Positions 7,812 to 18,194 are shown, counted from the stretch's first letter. The stretch is 64,000 nt of DNA from Anaeromyxobacter paludicola (GCF_023169965.1 NZ_AP025592.1:868001-932000); one strand, 5' to 3'. Translations and numbers: made by a program. Notes: a model not told the origin generated them from the letters alone.

Positions 7812-8828
7812 TCATCGCTGCCAGACGCGCACCCAGTCCACCTCCATCCCGGGGCTCGAGTCGCCCTTCGGCCCGTAGCCGCCGTCGGGCACGTTGCCCG
7901 CCCAGTCGTGGTTCAGGATCTCGCAGGTGAGCAGCAGGTACTCGCTCCGCTGCGACACCGCGGTGCTGGTCCGCCAGAGCTCGTTCGCGTCCACGTAGAA
8001 GACGTACTGCGACTCGTCCCAGAGGACGCCGAAGGTGTGCCAGACGCCGTTCACGGGGCCGCCGTCGGGGAGCGGCGACCCGTGGTGCACGTCGGAGCGG
8101 TGGGCGCCGTAGCCGTCCCAGATGACGTTCTGCGAGACCCAGTCCCCGAGCTTCCAGCCGCTCTCGTCGATGAGCCGGTGCTCGACGACGTCGATCTCGG
8201 TCCCGGCACGCCCCGGGTCCCCGAGCGGATCGCCGATGGTGGGCGAGGTGAGCCAGAAGGCGCACCACTGCCCCGAGACGCCGTGGAACTTGATGCGGGC
8301 CTCGAAGTAACCGCGCGTCGCGTCGTACTTGCCGTACTCGGTCGAGAGGAACCCGGTCTTCTGGACGCCGTTCTCGGAGTAGGTGGAGATGCGCAGCACC
8401 CCGTCCTTCACGGTGACCGCGTCCGGCGTGTCCCGGGCCTCGCCGCGCCGCCAGTCGAAGACGTTCCAGCGCGTGCCGTCCACCTCGGCGCCGTCGAACT
8501 CGTCCGCCCAGACGAGCCGGTAGCCCGCCGGCAGCGCGACCGCCGGCTGGACCGCGGTGGGCCGCGCGGTCGGCGAGGGCGCGGGGGTGGGCGCCGGCGT
8601 GGCGCTCGCCGCAGGGGCCGGGGGTGGCGTCGGGCTCGGCGTGGGGGTTGGCGTAGCGGTTGGCGTGGGGGTCGCGGGAGCGGCGGGCGCGGGTGGGGGG
8701 CCGGGCTGCGGCGGCGAGGAGGCCGCCTCCGTCCCGGTCGAGCCCGCGCCCCCGCACGCCAGGAGCGAGGCCAGCCCCAGGGCGAGCGCCCGGTCCCTCC
8801 ACGCCAGTCCGTCCGGCCCGCTCCGCAT
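7812..8828 (-). CDS. Secreted glycoside hydrolase family 16 lipoprotein (beta-glucanase type)
   Basis: Endo-acting beta-glycanase that cleaves beta-1,3 or mixed-linkage glucans, or a related polysaccharide. The 338-residue form begins at the ATG at 8828, which has GGGAGG nine bases upstream; longer starts lack such a site. A lipobox LLAC places the lipidated Cys at about residue 25. A Pro/Thr/Ala-rich linker (about 37-95) follows, partly encoded by three near-identical 12-base repeats at 8638-8673. The catalytic GH16 domain follows, with GYRLVWADEFDG at its start. The active-site ExDxxE is E211-I-D213-V-V-E216, comprising nucleophile, assisting Asp and acid/base. A surface-anchored enzyme for degrading external glucan fits a predatory or saprophytic lifestyle. 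Confidence 0.92.
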   Translation of the reverse strand: MRSGPDGLAWRDRALALGLASLLACGGAGSTGTEAASSPPQPGPPPAPAAPATPTPTATPTPTPSPTPPPAPAASATPAPTPAPSPTARPTAVQPAVALPAGYRLVWADEFDGAEVDGTRWNVFDWRRGEARDTPDAVTVKDGVLRISTYSENGVQKTGFLSTEYGKYDATRGYFEARIKFHGVSGQWCAFWLTSPTIGDPLGDPGRAGTEIDVVEHRLIDESGWKLGDWVSQNVIWDGYGAHRSDVHHGSPLPDGGPVNGVWHTFGVLWDESQYVFYVDANELWRTSTAVSQRSEYLLLTCEILNHDWAGNVPDGGYGPKGDSSPGMEVDWVRVWQR

Positions 8829-8959
8829 CCGCGCCTCCCTGCCCGGCACGGTACGCATCCGACGCTCGACCGGCCCCACCCGGAGGCGCGAGCGTCTCCC
8901 CTCGGCTCCCGATCGCGGGCGCCCCAGCCGCGGGGAGCCCGTTGCGCTACGCTCTCGAC

Positions 8960-9766
8960 ATGAAGCTCGTCGCGGTGGTCCGGACGCCTGAGCACCCCGA
9001 GGACGCGGCCAGGGCGGTCGCCGCGGCCACCGGCGTGACGCTGGCCGAGGGGAGGATGCGGCTGGCCCCCGAGCCCCCTGCCCTCGTGACCCGGGCCGAG
9101 GAAGGGCCGGCCGAGTCGCTCGTGGCCGCGCTCACCCGGTGCGGCGTGGCCGCGCTGGCCGTGGACGCCGCCGTCCCGACCGACGCGGACCGGGTCGTGG
9201 CGGACCGGTTCAGCCTCGAGAGCGCCGGGCTGTCCGTCCGGCCGGCGTTCGGTGAGGACGCGTTCCTCCCGTGGCCCGAGGTGCTGGCGATCCTGCGCGG
9301 CCTGCGCGCCTCGCGCACCCAGGTCGAGCGGGACCAGGCGACCCGCAGCTTCTCGGTCGGGCTGGCGGTGGCCACCGGCGGTCTGCGGATGACGCGCCAG
9401 ACCGAGAAGACCGTCCGCTCGTCCGAGGAGACGGCCGAGCAGGTCATCCTGGTCTACGCGCGGGACGGCAGGTGCTTCCTCGTGTCCGAGCACCGGCTCG
9501 ACGTCTCGTGCCTGGGGCCGGGGCTCCACCCGTCGAGCGCCGCGAACATGGCCGAGGTGGCGCGGCTGCTCCGGGCGAGGGCCCCGGCGGCCTTCCACGA
9601 CGACCGGCTCCTGCGGCTCGGGCGCCGCCCGCTGCCCTTCGTCGCCGGCGGGGAGTCCCGGAGCACGCTCGGGACCACGACGGTGACGCGCACCGACAGC
9701 CGGGGCTCCCTGGACGTGCTCGCCGAGGTGATGCGGCGGGCCGTGGCGCTCGGGCTGCTGCCGTAG
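8960..9766 (+). CDS. Conserved-looking hypothetical protein
   Basis: A 268-residue protein I do not recognise. It has no signal peptide or transmembrane segment. The N-terminal part (about 1-75, LVAVVRTPEHPEDAARAV onward) has the look of a small alpha/beta domain, possibly a degenerate proteolytic-adaptor-like or ACT-like fold. The rest is mixed, with RQTEKTVRSSEETAEQVILV in the centre and VARLLRARAPAAFHDDRLLR near the end. GC-rich third positions match the neighbours, supporting real coding. The ATG at 8960 lacks a Shine-Dalgarno but has TACGCT about nine bases upstream, so the message may be nearly leaderless. It is divergent from the GH16 gene. Confidence 0.7.
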   Translation: MKLVAVVRTPEHPEDAARAVAAATGVTLAEGRMRLAPEPPALVTRAEEGPAESLVAALTRCGVAALAVDAAVPTDADRVVADRFSLESAGLSVRPAFGEDAFLPWPEVLAILRGLRASRTQVERDQATRSFSVGLAVATGGLRMTRQTEKTVRSSEETAEQVILVYARDGRCFLVSEHRLDVSCLGPGLHPSSAANMAEVARLLRARAPAAFHDDRLLRLGRRPLPFVAGGESRSTLGTTTVTRTDSRGSLDVLAEVMRRAVALGLLP

Positions 9767-9811
9767 CGGCCTGCCGGGAGCCGGGGGGGGCGCGGGCGCC
9801 CCGGAGACGGA

Positions 9812-9855
9812 GAAGGCGGCCACAGGTGGCCCGAATGGGACCCGTGACCGCCTTC
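9812..9855 (-). terminator. Possible terminator of tRNA-Thr
   Basis: Inverted repeat GAAGGCGG (9812-9819) and CCGCCTTC (9848-9855) just 3' of tRNA-Thr on its strand. The long loop holds smaller self-complementary pieces. No clear T run follows, so function as a terminator is only a suggestion. Confidence 0.3.
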
Positions 9856-9870
9856 GGAGTGCTCGAAACC

Positions 9871-9946
<76 letters not shown>

Positions 9947-10045
9947 GAAGCGCCGCGTTGTTTAGCATCGCCCGCGCGGGGCCGCAAGGGTCCGTCGCAC
10001 GCCTCCTCACCCTTTGCCGCGGCGCGGCGGGACCTACCTTGTGGC

Positions 10046-10366
10046 ATGGCCAGGATGCGAAGGAACGACTCGAAGGCGGCCCTCTCCCAGCAGCGCGCGG
10101 AGGTGAGGCGGGGCGCCTACGGCAAGCAGCACGTCGGCGACGACGCGGGGAGCTCGGCGGCCCGGGAGGCGATGCGCGATCGGGTTCACCGGATGCGCGA
10201 GGTCGCGGAGGCGACCGAGCGGGCGGAGCGGCTGTCGCAGGAGCCGATCGTCCGGCTGGTGGGGCACCTCGCGAGCGACAGCGTGCGCCTCGCGATGGCC
10301 TGGCTGCGGCTGCCGCTGCGGGTGCTCGAGGCGGTGGCGCGGCGCGGCCAGCGGGCGCCGGCCTGA
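10046..10366 (+). CDS. Small hypothetical basic/helical protein
   Basis: A 106-residue protein without recognised family. The first half is strongly basic and charged (MARMRRNDSKAALSQQRAEV), and the centre (AREAMRDRVHRMREVAEATE) is probably a long helix. The C-terminal LASDSVRLAMAWLRLPLRVL is amphipathic. No signal peptide. The ATG at 10046 lacks a clear Shine-Dalgarno but has TACCTT seven bases upstream, with TTTGCC sixteen bases before that. This suggests a nearly leaderless transcript starting just after tRNA-Thr, which is divergent. Codon bias is like the neighbours. Function unknown. Confidence 0.55.
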   Translation: MARMRRNDSKAALSQQRAEVRRGAYGKQHVGDDAGSSAAREAMRDRVHRMREVAEATERAERLSQEPIVRLVGHLASDSVRLAMAWLRLPLRVLEAVARRGQRAPA

Positions 10367-10591
10367 GGGGGGCCGCCCCGGAGCTCAGGCGGTGCGCGCC
10401 CGGCCCGATCGGGTGGGCCGACCGCTCGCTGGACCGGGTGGAGGACGACCCCTCCCCCCGAGGCACACGGCTCGAACTGCCGGACTGCGCCGGCTGGCCT
10501 TAGAACTAGGGCAGCGCCCGGTTCGACGGGCTTTCTGGCGCAGGGTGCAAATACCGCCGCCAGCCCGTTCCGCGCGCCCGAGGGAGCGTCC
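10367..10591 (+). other. 225-bp noncoding leader of the glutamate dehydrogenase gene
   Basis: No gene seen. The interval contains several short hairpins, for example CTGGCCTTAGAACTAGGGCAG with one mismatch and GCCCGGTTCGACGGGC. I considered a tRNA remnant but the arms do not assemble into a cloverleaf. It most likely holds the promoter and leader of the dehydrogenase at 10592; no convincing -35/-10 pair stands out. Confidence 0.4.
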
Positions 10592-12112
10592 ATGCGCAAG
10601 GAACGGAAGTCCTTCTACGACGAGGCGATGGAGGCGTTCCACCGCGCCGCCGATCTCATCCGCCTCAACCCCCGCGTGAGGCTCGAGCTCGAGGAGCCCG
10701 ACTTCGAGCACATCTTCTACGTCACCATCGAGCTGCGGGACCGGCTCGTGCCGCTCGGCCCCGAGGACGAGGCGAGCTACCGCGACCTCCCCGCCTCGTC
10801 CATGCAGGCGGCCGACGCGCTCGAGCCGCTCGCGAACGGCAGCTTCGTCTTGCACCGCCGCGCCCTGCTCGACGCCGACATCACCATGCGCCGCGGCGTC
10901 ATCCGCATCCCGGGCAAGGGGCTCTTCCGGTTCGAGAAGGGCGGCCCGCGCAGCTTCAAGGCCTACCGCATCCAGCACAACCAGGCCCGGGGGCCGTACA
11001 AGGGCGGCGTGCGCTACCACAAGGAGGTCTCGCTCGACCTCTTCAAGGCGCTCGCGGCCGACATGACCTGGAAGACCGCCATCGCCGAGGTGCCCTTCGG
11101 CGGCGCCAAGGGCGGCATCCGGGTCGATCCGCTCCAGCACTCCAAGGAGGAGCTCGAGCACCTCACGCTCCGCTACATGTACAAGCTCAAGAACCTCGTC
11201 GGCCCGTACCTCGACATCCCCGCGCCGGACGTGAACACCAACGGCCAGATCATGGCCATCATGATGCGCCAGTACACCGACGGCGAGCGCGAGCGCCACT
11301 CGATGCGCGGCGTCGTCACCGGCAAGGACGTGCGCATCGGCGGCTCCGAGGGGCGCGTCAAGGCGACCGGCCAGGGCGTGGTCTACTGCATCGAGGAGTG
11401 GGCGCGCGAGCGCCAGTTCCCGCTCGCCTCGGCGCGCGTGATCATCCAGGGCTTCGGCAACGTCGGCTCCTGGGCGGCGGAGATCCTCGCAGAGAAGGGC
11501 TGCAAGATCGTGGCGGTGAACGACGCCTTCGGCTCCGTCGCCAACGAGGCCGGGCTCGACGTGCCGGCGCTGGTGCGCTGGGTGTACGACAACCCCGAGA
11601 ACCTGCGGCGCACCGTCCTCGGGTTCCCGGGGGCCACCGCGATCTCGCGGGAGGACTTCTGGGCCGCCCCGGCCGACATCGCCATCCCGGCGGCCCTGGG
11701 GCAGCAGATCGACGGCCGGGTCGCGGAGGTCCTGAAGGTTCGGCTCGTGGCGGAGGCGGCCAACGGCCCCACCACCGCGGACGGGGAGCGCGTCCTCGCC
11801 TCCCGCAAGATCGACCTCATCCCCGACGTCATCTGCAACGCCGGCGGCGTGACCGTCTCCTACTACGAGTGGCTCCAGAACCAGCGGCTCGAGCACTGGA
11901 GCGAGGCGGAGGTGGACGCGCGCCTGGAGCGGGCCATCAAGGCCAACTACGGGCTCATCCGCGACATCGCCCGGGACACGCCGCAGAAGACGGCGCTCCA
12001 CGACTCGCGGTCGTACTGCGTGGGGCGGAAGCTCGACATGCGGACGGCGTCGATGGTGCTCGCGCTGAAGCGCATCGCGGCGCACTACGAGCTGGAGGGG
12101 TTCAGCCAATAG
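10592..12112 (+). CDS. gdhA: Glu/Leu/Phe/Val-type amino acid dehydrogenase, probably glutamate dehydrogenase
   Basis: NAD(P)-dependent oxidative deaminase, most likely interconverting glutamate with 2-oxoglutarate and ammonia. The 506-residue protein has the substrate-domain motif PFGGAKGGI with K173 (catalytic-lysine position), a second lysine at K161 in TWKTA, PAPDVNTN with the catalytic Asp, and a Rossmann GFGNVG near residue 289. It is longer than the usual 420-450 residues because about 85 extra residues precede the conserved core. The ATG at 10592 has GAGGGAG six bases upstream, so the extension is real in this reading. A likely hairpin terminator follows, and the convergent htrA gene ends nearby. 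Confidence 0.9.
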   Translation: MRKERKSFYDEAMEAFHRAADLIRLNPRVRLELEEPDFEHIFYVTIELRDRLVPLGPEDEASYRDLPASSMQAADALEPLANGSFVLHRRALLDADITMRRGVIRIPGKGLFRFEKGGPRSFKAYRIQHNQARGPYKGGVRYHKEVSLDLFKALAADMTWKTAIAEVPFGGAKGGIRVDPLQHSKEELEHLTLRYMYKLKNLVGPYLDIPAPDVNTNGQIMAIMMRQYTDGERERHSMRGVVTGKDVRIGGSEGRVKATGQGVVYCIEEWARERQFPLASARVIIQGFGNVGSWAAEILAEKGCKIVAVNDAFGSVANEAGLDVPALVRWVYDNPENLRRTVLGFPGATAISREDFWAAPADIAIPAALGQQIDGRVAEVLKVRLVAEAANGPTTADGERVLASRKIDLIPDVICNAGGVTVSYYEWLQNQRLEHWSEAEVDARLERAIKANYGLIRDIARDTPQKTALHDSRSYCVGRKLDMRTASMVLALKRIAAHYELEGFSQ

Positions 12113-12117
12113 GAAGA

Positions 12118-12135
12118 GGGCGGCCAGGGCCGCCC
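12118..12135 (+). terminator. Hairpin between convergent gdhA and htrA
   Basis: GGGCGGCC (12118-12125) pairs with GGCCGCCC (12128-12135), six bases after the gdhA stop. There is no T run on the plus strand. As a palindrome it could act for both convergent genes. Confidence 0.5.
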
Positions 12136-12163
12136 CCCTCCTCACCCCGGGCTCGGGCCTGGG

Positions 12164-13744
<1,581 letters not shown>

Positions 13745-13859
13745 GGTCCTGCTCCTGTGGGTGTTCAGGTGGTCGTCCGACCGTGGGAGACAGCCGGTAG
13801 ACAGTCGAGCCGAGATTCTATTCCCGGACCTCTCCGGGTGCAGGGCTCGTGACAATCCG

Positions 13860-14432
13860 TCACGCGCGGGCGAGCCGTCCGACGCGGACCCGGGCCGGGC
13901 GGAGCACCCGCTCGCCGATGCGCCAGCCGCTCCGGACCTCCTGCACGACCTGGTCGTCCTGGGACTCGTCGGCGACCGGCACCACGTCGACGGCCTCGGC
14001 GACCGCCGGGTCGAAGCGCTGGCCGACCAGCGCGAGCCGGGTGGCGCCGAGCTCGGCGACGCGCTTCGAGAGCGCCTGGTGCGTCAGGCGGACCCCCTCC
14101 GCCAGCGGCCCCTGGCTGCCGTGCGCGGCCGCGAGCGCCCGGTCGAGCTCGTCGAGCCCCTCCAGCAGGGCCTCGACGATCTTGAGCCGCTCGGCCTCGA
14201 GGACGCGGGTGCGCTCCCGCTCCATCCGGGCCCGGTAGGCCTTGGTCTCCTCCACCAGCGCCGCGTAGGCGCGGGTGAGCTCGTCGATGCGGGCGGCCTG
14301 GGCCGACAGCCGCGCGTCGCGGTCGTCGGGCGGGGCGCCGCCCTGCTCCGGCCGGGGCGGCGCGCCGGCGCCGGGCTCGGGGTCCTGTCGGGGGTCGTTC
14401 TGGAACGCTCCGGGCTGCTGCTCTTCGGGCAT
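13860..14432 (-). CDS. grpE: GrpE nucleotide exchange factor
   Basis: Cochaperone that exchanges ADP for ATP on DnaK. The 190-residue protein has a disordered Pro/Gln-rich N-terminus (1-45), then the long coiled-coil helix (ARLSAQAARIDELTRAYAA), a four-helix-like region (LEGLDELDRALAAA), and the beta wing ending GWRIGERVLRPARVRVG, the most conserved GrpE segment. The start at 14432 has GGAGGA seven bases upstream. It is 66 bases after the sigma 1.1-like gene on the same strand. No dnaK or dnaJ lies beside it; a short Hsp70 is encoded about 6 kb away at 19973-21589. Confidence 0.93.
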   Translation of the reverse strand: MPEEQQPGAFQNDPRQDPEPGAGAPPRPEQGGAPPDDRDARLSAQAARIDELTRAYAALVEETKAYRARMERERTRVLEAERLKIVEALLEGLDELDRALAAAHGSQGPLAEGVRLTHQALSKRVAELGATRLALVGQRFDPAVAEAVDVVPVADESQDDQVVQEVRSGWRIGERVLRPARVRVGRLARA

Positions 14433-14498
14433 GAAGCTCCTCCGGCGGCGTAACCTAACCAGCCCTCCGGGGCTGTCAAACGCCGCCCCGCCAGCGGT

Positions 14499-14720
14499 TC
14501 AGCCGGTCGGGGGGCGATCGTCCACCGGCACCTCGACGCCGTTCTCGTCCCGGATCTCCACCCCCGCGGCGCGCAGGCTGTAGAAGAGCAGCCAGCGCTC
14601 CGCGGGGGAGAGCGCGTCGTCCGGGAGCGCGGCGTCGATCTCGCGGAGCGTGAGCGCGCCCCGCTGGATGCCCCGCTGGAACAGCGCCTTGCGCGCCCGG
14701 TGGGTGTCGCTCGACTTCAC
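14499..14720 (-). CDS. Free-standing sigma-70 region 1.1-like domain protein
   Basis: A 73-residue protein that is almost nothing but a sigma-70 region 1.1 module. [20 protein letters not shown] followed by PDDALSP and [11 protein letters not shown] matches the pattern of housekeeping sigma N-termini (L-xx-RG-xxx-G-x-LT-xx-E-xxxx-LP-x-D ... G-[IV]-x-[IV]-x-[DE]-E). No promoter-recognition regions 2-4 follow. In full-length RpoD this acidic domain occupies the DNA channel of RNA polymerase. Alone it might bind polymerase or act as a small regulator, which is inference. Its GTG start at 14720 overlaps the ftsH stop (GTGA), so its translation is coupled to ftsH. Confidence 0.75.
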   Translation of the reverse strand: MKSSDTHRARKALFQRGIQRGALTLREIDAALPDDALSPAERWLLFYSLRAAGVEIRDENGVEVPVDDRPPTG

Positions 14721-16768
14721 TGCCCCTCGGTGTCCGGCGGCCGGTCCACCGCGGGCGCGGCCACCGCCGGCGCCGCGGCCAGCGGCCGGCCCACCGAGAC
14801 CGGCCGGCTCGGGTTCTCCGGCGGCGCCTCGGTGTGCCCGTGCCCCTCGATGCCCCCCGGCCGCTCGGCCTTGGGGCCCCAGATGCGCTGGATCTGCTCC
14901 TCCTCGATCACCTCCGCCGTGAGGAGCCGGGCCGCCATGGCGTCGAGCTTGTCCCGGTGCTCGCGGATGATCTCCCGGGCCCGCTCCTGCGCCTCGAGCA
15001 CGAGCCGCTGCACCTCGCGGTCCACGTCGAGCGCGGTCTGGTCGGAGTAGGTCCGGTTCTCCGGCACCTTCATCCCGAGGAAGGTCGGCCCCGAGGAGTC
15101 GGACAGCGCCACCGGCCCGAGGCTCTCGCTCATGCCGTAGTCCCGCACCATCAGGCGGGCCAGGCTCGTCGCCTGCTGGAGGTCGTTCGAGGCGCCGGTG
15201 GACGGCTCGCCGAAGACCTCCTCCTCCGCCACCCGGCCGCCCATGAGGCCCGACATGCGGTCGCGCAGCTCGCTGCGGGTGAGCAGGTAGCGGTCCTCGA
15301 TGGGGAGCTGGAGCGTGTAGCCGAGGGCGCCGAGGCCGCGCGGGATGATCGAGACCTTCGAGACCCGGTCGGCGTTCGGCAGCAGCCAGTTGACGAGCGC
15401 GTGCCCGGACTCGTGGAAGGCCACGATCTCCTTCTCCCGCTCGTTGATGCGCCGGCTCTTCTTCTCGAGCCCGGCGACCACCCGCTCGATGGCCTCCTCG
15501 AACTCGGAGCGGCCCACCGCGTTCTTGTTCCGCCTCGCCGCCAGCAGCGCCGCCTCGTTCACCACGTTGGCGAGGTCCGCGCCGGCGAAGCCGGGCGTGC
15601 GGGCCGCGATGGAGCGCAGGTCCACGTCGGGCGAGAGCTTCACGTTCCGGGCGTGGATCTGCAGGATCTTCTCCCGGCCGCGCTTGTCGGGCCGGTCCAC
15701 CAGCACCTGGCGGTCGAAGCGGCCCGGGCGCAGGAGCGCCGGGTCGAGGATCTCCGGCCGGTTGGTCGCCCCCATGACGATGAGGCTGGCCCGGTTGTCG
15801 AAGCCGTCCATCTCGGCGAGGAGCTGGTTCAGGGTCTGCTCGCGCTCGTCGTGGCCGCCCATGATCCCGGCGTTGCGGCTCTTGCCGAGGGCGTCGAGCT
15901 CGTCGATGAAGACGATGCAGGGCGCCTTCGAGGTGGCCTGCTGGAACAGGTCGCGGACGCGGGCCGCGCCCACGCCCACGAACATCTCCACGAACTCCGA
16001 GCCGGAGAGCGAGAAGAAGGGCACGCCCGCCTCTCCGGCGGTGGCGCGCGCGAGGAGCGTCTTGCCGGTGCCGGGCGGCCCCACGAGCAGCACGCCCTTG
16101 GGGATCCGGCCGCCGAGGCGGCGGTACTTCTCGGGCGTCTTCAGGAACTCGACGATCTCCTGCAGCTCCTCGACCGCCTCGTCGATGCCGGCGACGTCCT
16201 TGAAGGTGATCCCGGTGTCGGGCTCCATGTGCACGCGGGCGCGCGTCTTGCCGAACGCCATCACGCCCGGCGGGCCCTGGCCCATCTGCCCCGACATGCG
16301 CCGCATCACCCAGCTCCAGAAGAGGAGGCCGATGGCGATGGGCGCGATCCAGACCCAGAAGAAGTCGCCCACCCCGCCGCCGGCCACCGCGTCGTACTCG
16401 ACCTTGGAGCTCTCGATCTGCTTCAGCAGGTCCTCGTCGCCGGCGATGCGGGTCGCGACGTACGGGAGCGACTGCGGCGGCGCCGTGAGCTTCTGGCCCT
16501 TGTCCTGGCCCGCCTCACCCGCCTTCGGATAGCCGCGCACCCAGTCCGGGCCGACCACCACCTTCTCGAAGGTGTTCTGGCGGAGCATCTCCTTGAACTG
16601 GGAGTAGCCGATGCGCCGCACCCCCACGTCCTGGAAGGCGCGGAACAGGAAGACGGCGAGCGCGATCAGGACGAGCCAGGCGGCCGGCGAGGAGAACGGA
16701 GACCGGCCGGGCTGACCGAGCTTGGGTTTGTCGGACTTGGAGCCAGGCACCTTCTCGGTCTTCTTCAC
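14717..16768 (-). CDS. ftsH: ATP-dependent zinc metalloprotease FtsH
   Basis: Membrane-bound AAA+ protease that degrades unassembled membrane proteins and short-lived regulators. The 683-residue protein has two transmembrane helices (about 30-45 and 136-154) flanking a periplasmic domain. The AAA module has Walker A GPPGTGKT at 230-237, Walker [12 protein letters not shown] near 285-295, and the second region of homology [20 protein letters not shown]. The protease has the zinc motif H452-E453-S-G-H456 and a third ligand Asp in STGASND. The C-terminal 50 residues are Pro/Ala-rich and disordered. The pore loop [10 protein letters not shown] is intact. The ATG at 16768 gives normal length. The sigma 1.1-like gene is coupled to its end. 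Confidence 0.97.
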   Translation of the reverse strand: MKKTEKVPGSKSDKPKLGQPGRSPFSSPAAWLVLIALAVFLFRAFQDVGVRRIGYSQFKEMLRQNTFEKVVVGPDWVRGYPKAGEAGQDKGQKLTAPPQSLPYVATRIAGDEDLLKQIESSKVEYDAVAGGGVGDFFWVWIAPIAIGLLFWSWVMRRMSGQMGQGPPGVMAFGKTRARVHMEPDTGITFKDVAGIDEAVEELQEIVEFLKTPEKYRRLGGRIPKGVLLVGPPGTGKTLLARATAGEAGVPFFSLSGSEFVEMFVGVGAARVRDLFQQATSKAPCIVFIDELDALGKSRNAGIMGGHDEREQTLNQLLAEMDGFDNRASLIVMGATNRPEILDPALLRPGRFDRQVLVDRPDKRGREKILQIHARNVKLSPDVDLRSIAARTPGFAGADLANVVNEAALLAARRNKNAVGRSEFEEAIERVVAGLEKKSRRINEREKEIVAFHESGHALVNWLLPNADRVSKVSIIPRGLGALGYTLQLPIEDRYLLTRSELRDRMSGLMGGRVAEEEVFGEPSTGASNDLQQATSLARLMVRDYGMSESLGPVALSDSSGPTFLGMKVPENRTYSDQTALDVDREVQRLVLEAQERAREIIREHRDKLDAMAARLLTAEVIEEEQIQRIWGPKAERPGGIEGHGHTEAPPENPSRPVSVGRPLAAAPAVAAPAVDRPPDTEGQ

Positions 16769-16916
16769 GCAACCCTCCGGCCCACCTTTTCAGGGAATGT
16801 GTGCACGCCCGCCCCCTTGGCAAATGCCTGGGGGCCGGCATGGCGGGCACGACGCGGATGGGGCGTCGAGGGGGCTGCGCGGGCTCAGCGCCCGAGGAGG
16901 AATCTGCTCACGAAGC

Positions 16917-17306
16917 CTACAGGCCGAGCAGCTTCGCGATGGTCTTCTCGTCGGCGGCCGGGAACTCGTACTGGTCGAGCTCGTCGGGGCGGACCCAGCG
17001 GTGCGAGTGGACGCGGACGTGCTGGATGCGCCCCTCCATCACCTTGCAGCGGTAGACGCAGAAGTCGACGTCGTAGTTCTCGTAGCCGTGCTCGACGTGG
17101 ATGACGCGGGGACCGACCGCCACGCCGATGGCCATCTCCTCGCGGAGCTCGCGGGCGAGCGCCTCCTCGTCGGTCTCGCCCGGCTCGACGCGGCCTCCGG
17201 GGAACTCCCAGAGCAGCGGCAGGGAGGCGGTCGGAGGCCGCTGCGTGATGAGGTAGCGGCCCTCCTCCTCGATCATGGCCCCCACCACCCGGATCTTACG
17301 GCGCAT
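16917..17306 (-). CDS. MutT-like Nudix hydrolase
   Basis: A 129-residue Nudix enzyme, probably an 8-oxo-dGTP or related nucleotide pyrophosphatase. The Nudix box begins GGRVEPGETDEEA and ends ARELREEM, fitting G-x5-E-x7-R-E-U-x-E-E with Met/Ala/Ile at the end instead of the usual Gly. WEFPGG before the box and PADE near the C-terminus are typical of MutT/NudG-type proteins. The ATG at 17306 is divergent from the methyltransferase-like gene at 17385. It stands alone; 148 bases separate it from ftsH. Confidence 0.88.
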   Translation of the reverse strand: MRRKIRVVGAMIEEEGRYLITQRPPTASLPLLWEFPGGRVEPGETDEEALARELREEMAIGVAVGPRVIHVEHGYENYDVDFCVYRCKVMEGRIQHVRVHSHRWVRPDELDQYEFPAADEKTIAKLLGL

Positions 17307-17345
17307 CTCCGCCTCGCTCTCTTCGGTCGCCGCGCTGTCCTAAAC

Positions 17346-17375
17346 TTTCCAGGGCGTGAAGGGTCATTCTAGAAT
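17346..17375 (+). promoter_or_regulatory. Candidate promoter for the homocysteine methyltransferase-like gene
   Basis: TTTCCA at 17346-17351 and near-consensus TAGAAT at 17370-17375 with an 18-base spacer. The start codon lies nine bases after the -10, so the transcript would be leaderless or nearly so. Predicted from sequence only. Confidence 0.45.
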
Positions 17376-17384
17376 TTGGACCCG

Positions 17385-18185
17385 ATGGCGTCCATCCACT
17401 CGACCGGCCCGATCCTCCTCGACGCCGCCATGGGGACCACCCTCCAGGCCCGGGGCCTCCCCGACGGGGTCCTGCCGGAGGAGTGGCTGCTCACGCGGCC
17501 GGAGGAGATCGCTGCGGTGCACGCCGCCCACGCCGCGGCGGGCGCCCGGATCCTGCTCTCGTGCACCTTCAACTGCGCCTCCGAGCGGCTGGCGCGCCGG
17601 GGCGTCCAGTCCTCCCTCTTCGAGATCTGCACCCGCGCCCTCGCGCTCGCCCGGCGCACCGTGCCGGTGACCGAGGTGGCCGGGGCGGTCGGTCCGGGGG
17701 ACGCCGGCCAGGCGGGGCGGTACCGGGAGGCGTTCCGCGCCCTGGCGGGCGCCGGCGCCGATCTGCTCTGGGCCGAGAGCCAGTGGGAGCCGGGGGAGGC
17801 CCGGGCCGCGCTCCTGGCCGGCCTCGCCACCGGCCTGCGCACGGTGGTCACCCTGACCCCGGTCGCCCGCGCGGGCAGGCTGCTCCTGCCCGGCGGCGGC
17901 GACCTCGCCGGCGCGCTCCGGTCGCTCGCCGCGGAGGGGGCCGCGGCGGTCGGCCTGAACTGCGGCTTCGTGGGGCCGGCGCTGGAGCGGTTCGTCTCGG
18001 ACGTCGCCGGGACCCTGCCGGTGCCGCTCGTCGTGAAGCCGAGCGCCGGGCTCCCGGGGCAGGTGCTGCCGCCGGAGGAGTGGGCGGAGCGGGTCGCCCG
18101 CCTGGCGGCGCTCGGCGCGGACTGGCTCGGCGGGTGCTGCGGCGCGAGCCCCGAGCACCTCGCCGCGCTGAGCCTGCGGCTCTAG
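17385..18185 (+). CDS. Homocysteine S-methyltransferase-family protein
   Basis: Zinc-dependent methyltransferase domain of the MetH N-terminal/MmuM/BHMT family, which moves a methyl group to a thiol such as homocysteine. The 266-residue protein starts LLDAAMGTTLQARG near residue 11, typical of the family. The three zinc cysteines are seen as C193 in GLNCGF and C251-C252 in LGGCCGAS. There is no cobalamin or folate domain. A methyl donor such as S-methylmethionine or S-adenosylmethionine is therefore likely, but the substrate is not certain. The ATG at 17385 is chosen over an in-frame TTG three codons earlier because a good -10 hexamer sits immediately before. It converges with pheA, 9 bases away. 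Confidence 0.82.
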   Translation: MASIHSTGPILLDAAMGTTLQARGLPDGVLPEEWLLTRPEEIAAVHAAHAAAGARILLSCTFNCASERLARRGVQSSLFEICTRALALARRTVPVTEVAGAVGPGDAGQAGRYREAFRALAGAGADLLWAESQWEPGEARAALLAGLATGLRTVVTLTPVARAGRLLLPGGGDLAGALRSLAAEGAAAVGLNCGFVGPALERFVSDVAGTLPVPLVVKPSAGLPGQVLPPEEWAERVARLAALGADWLGGCCGASPEHLAALSLRL

Positions 18186-18194
18186 GCGCGCCGG

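Noticed and set aside
10540-10560. A sigma-54 promoter upstream of gdhA (TGGC...TGCA)
   Set aside because: GG and GC are separated by 8 bases instead of the required 10.
10367-10591. A possible tRNA or tRNA-Sec remnant (GGTTCGA near 10530)
   Set aside because: The T-arm-like hairpin has a 6-base loop, no anticodon arm has U33, and no acceptor stem can be paired.
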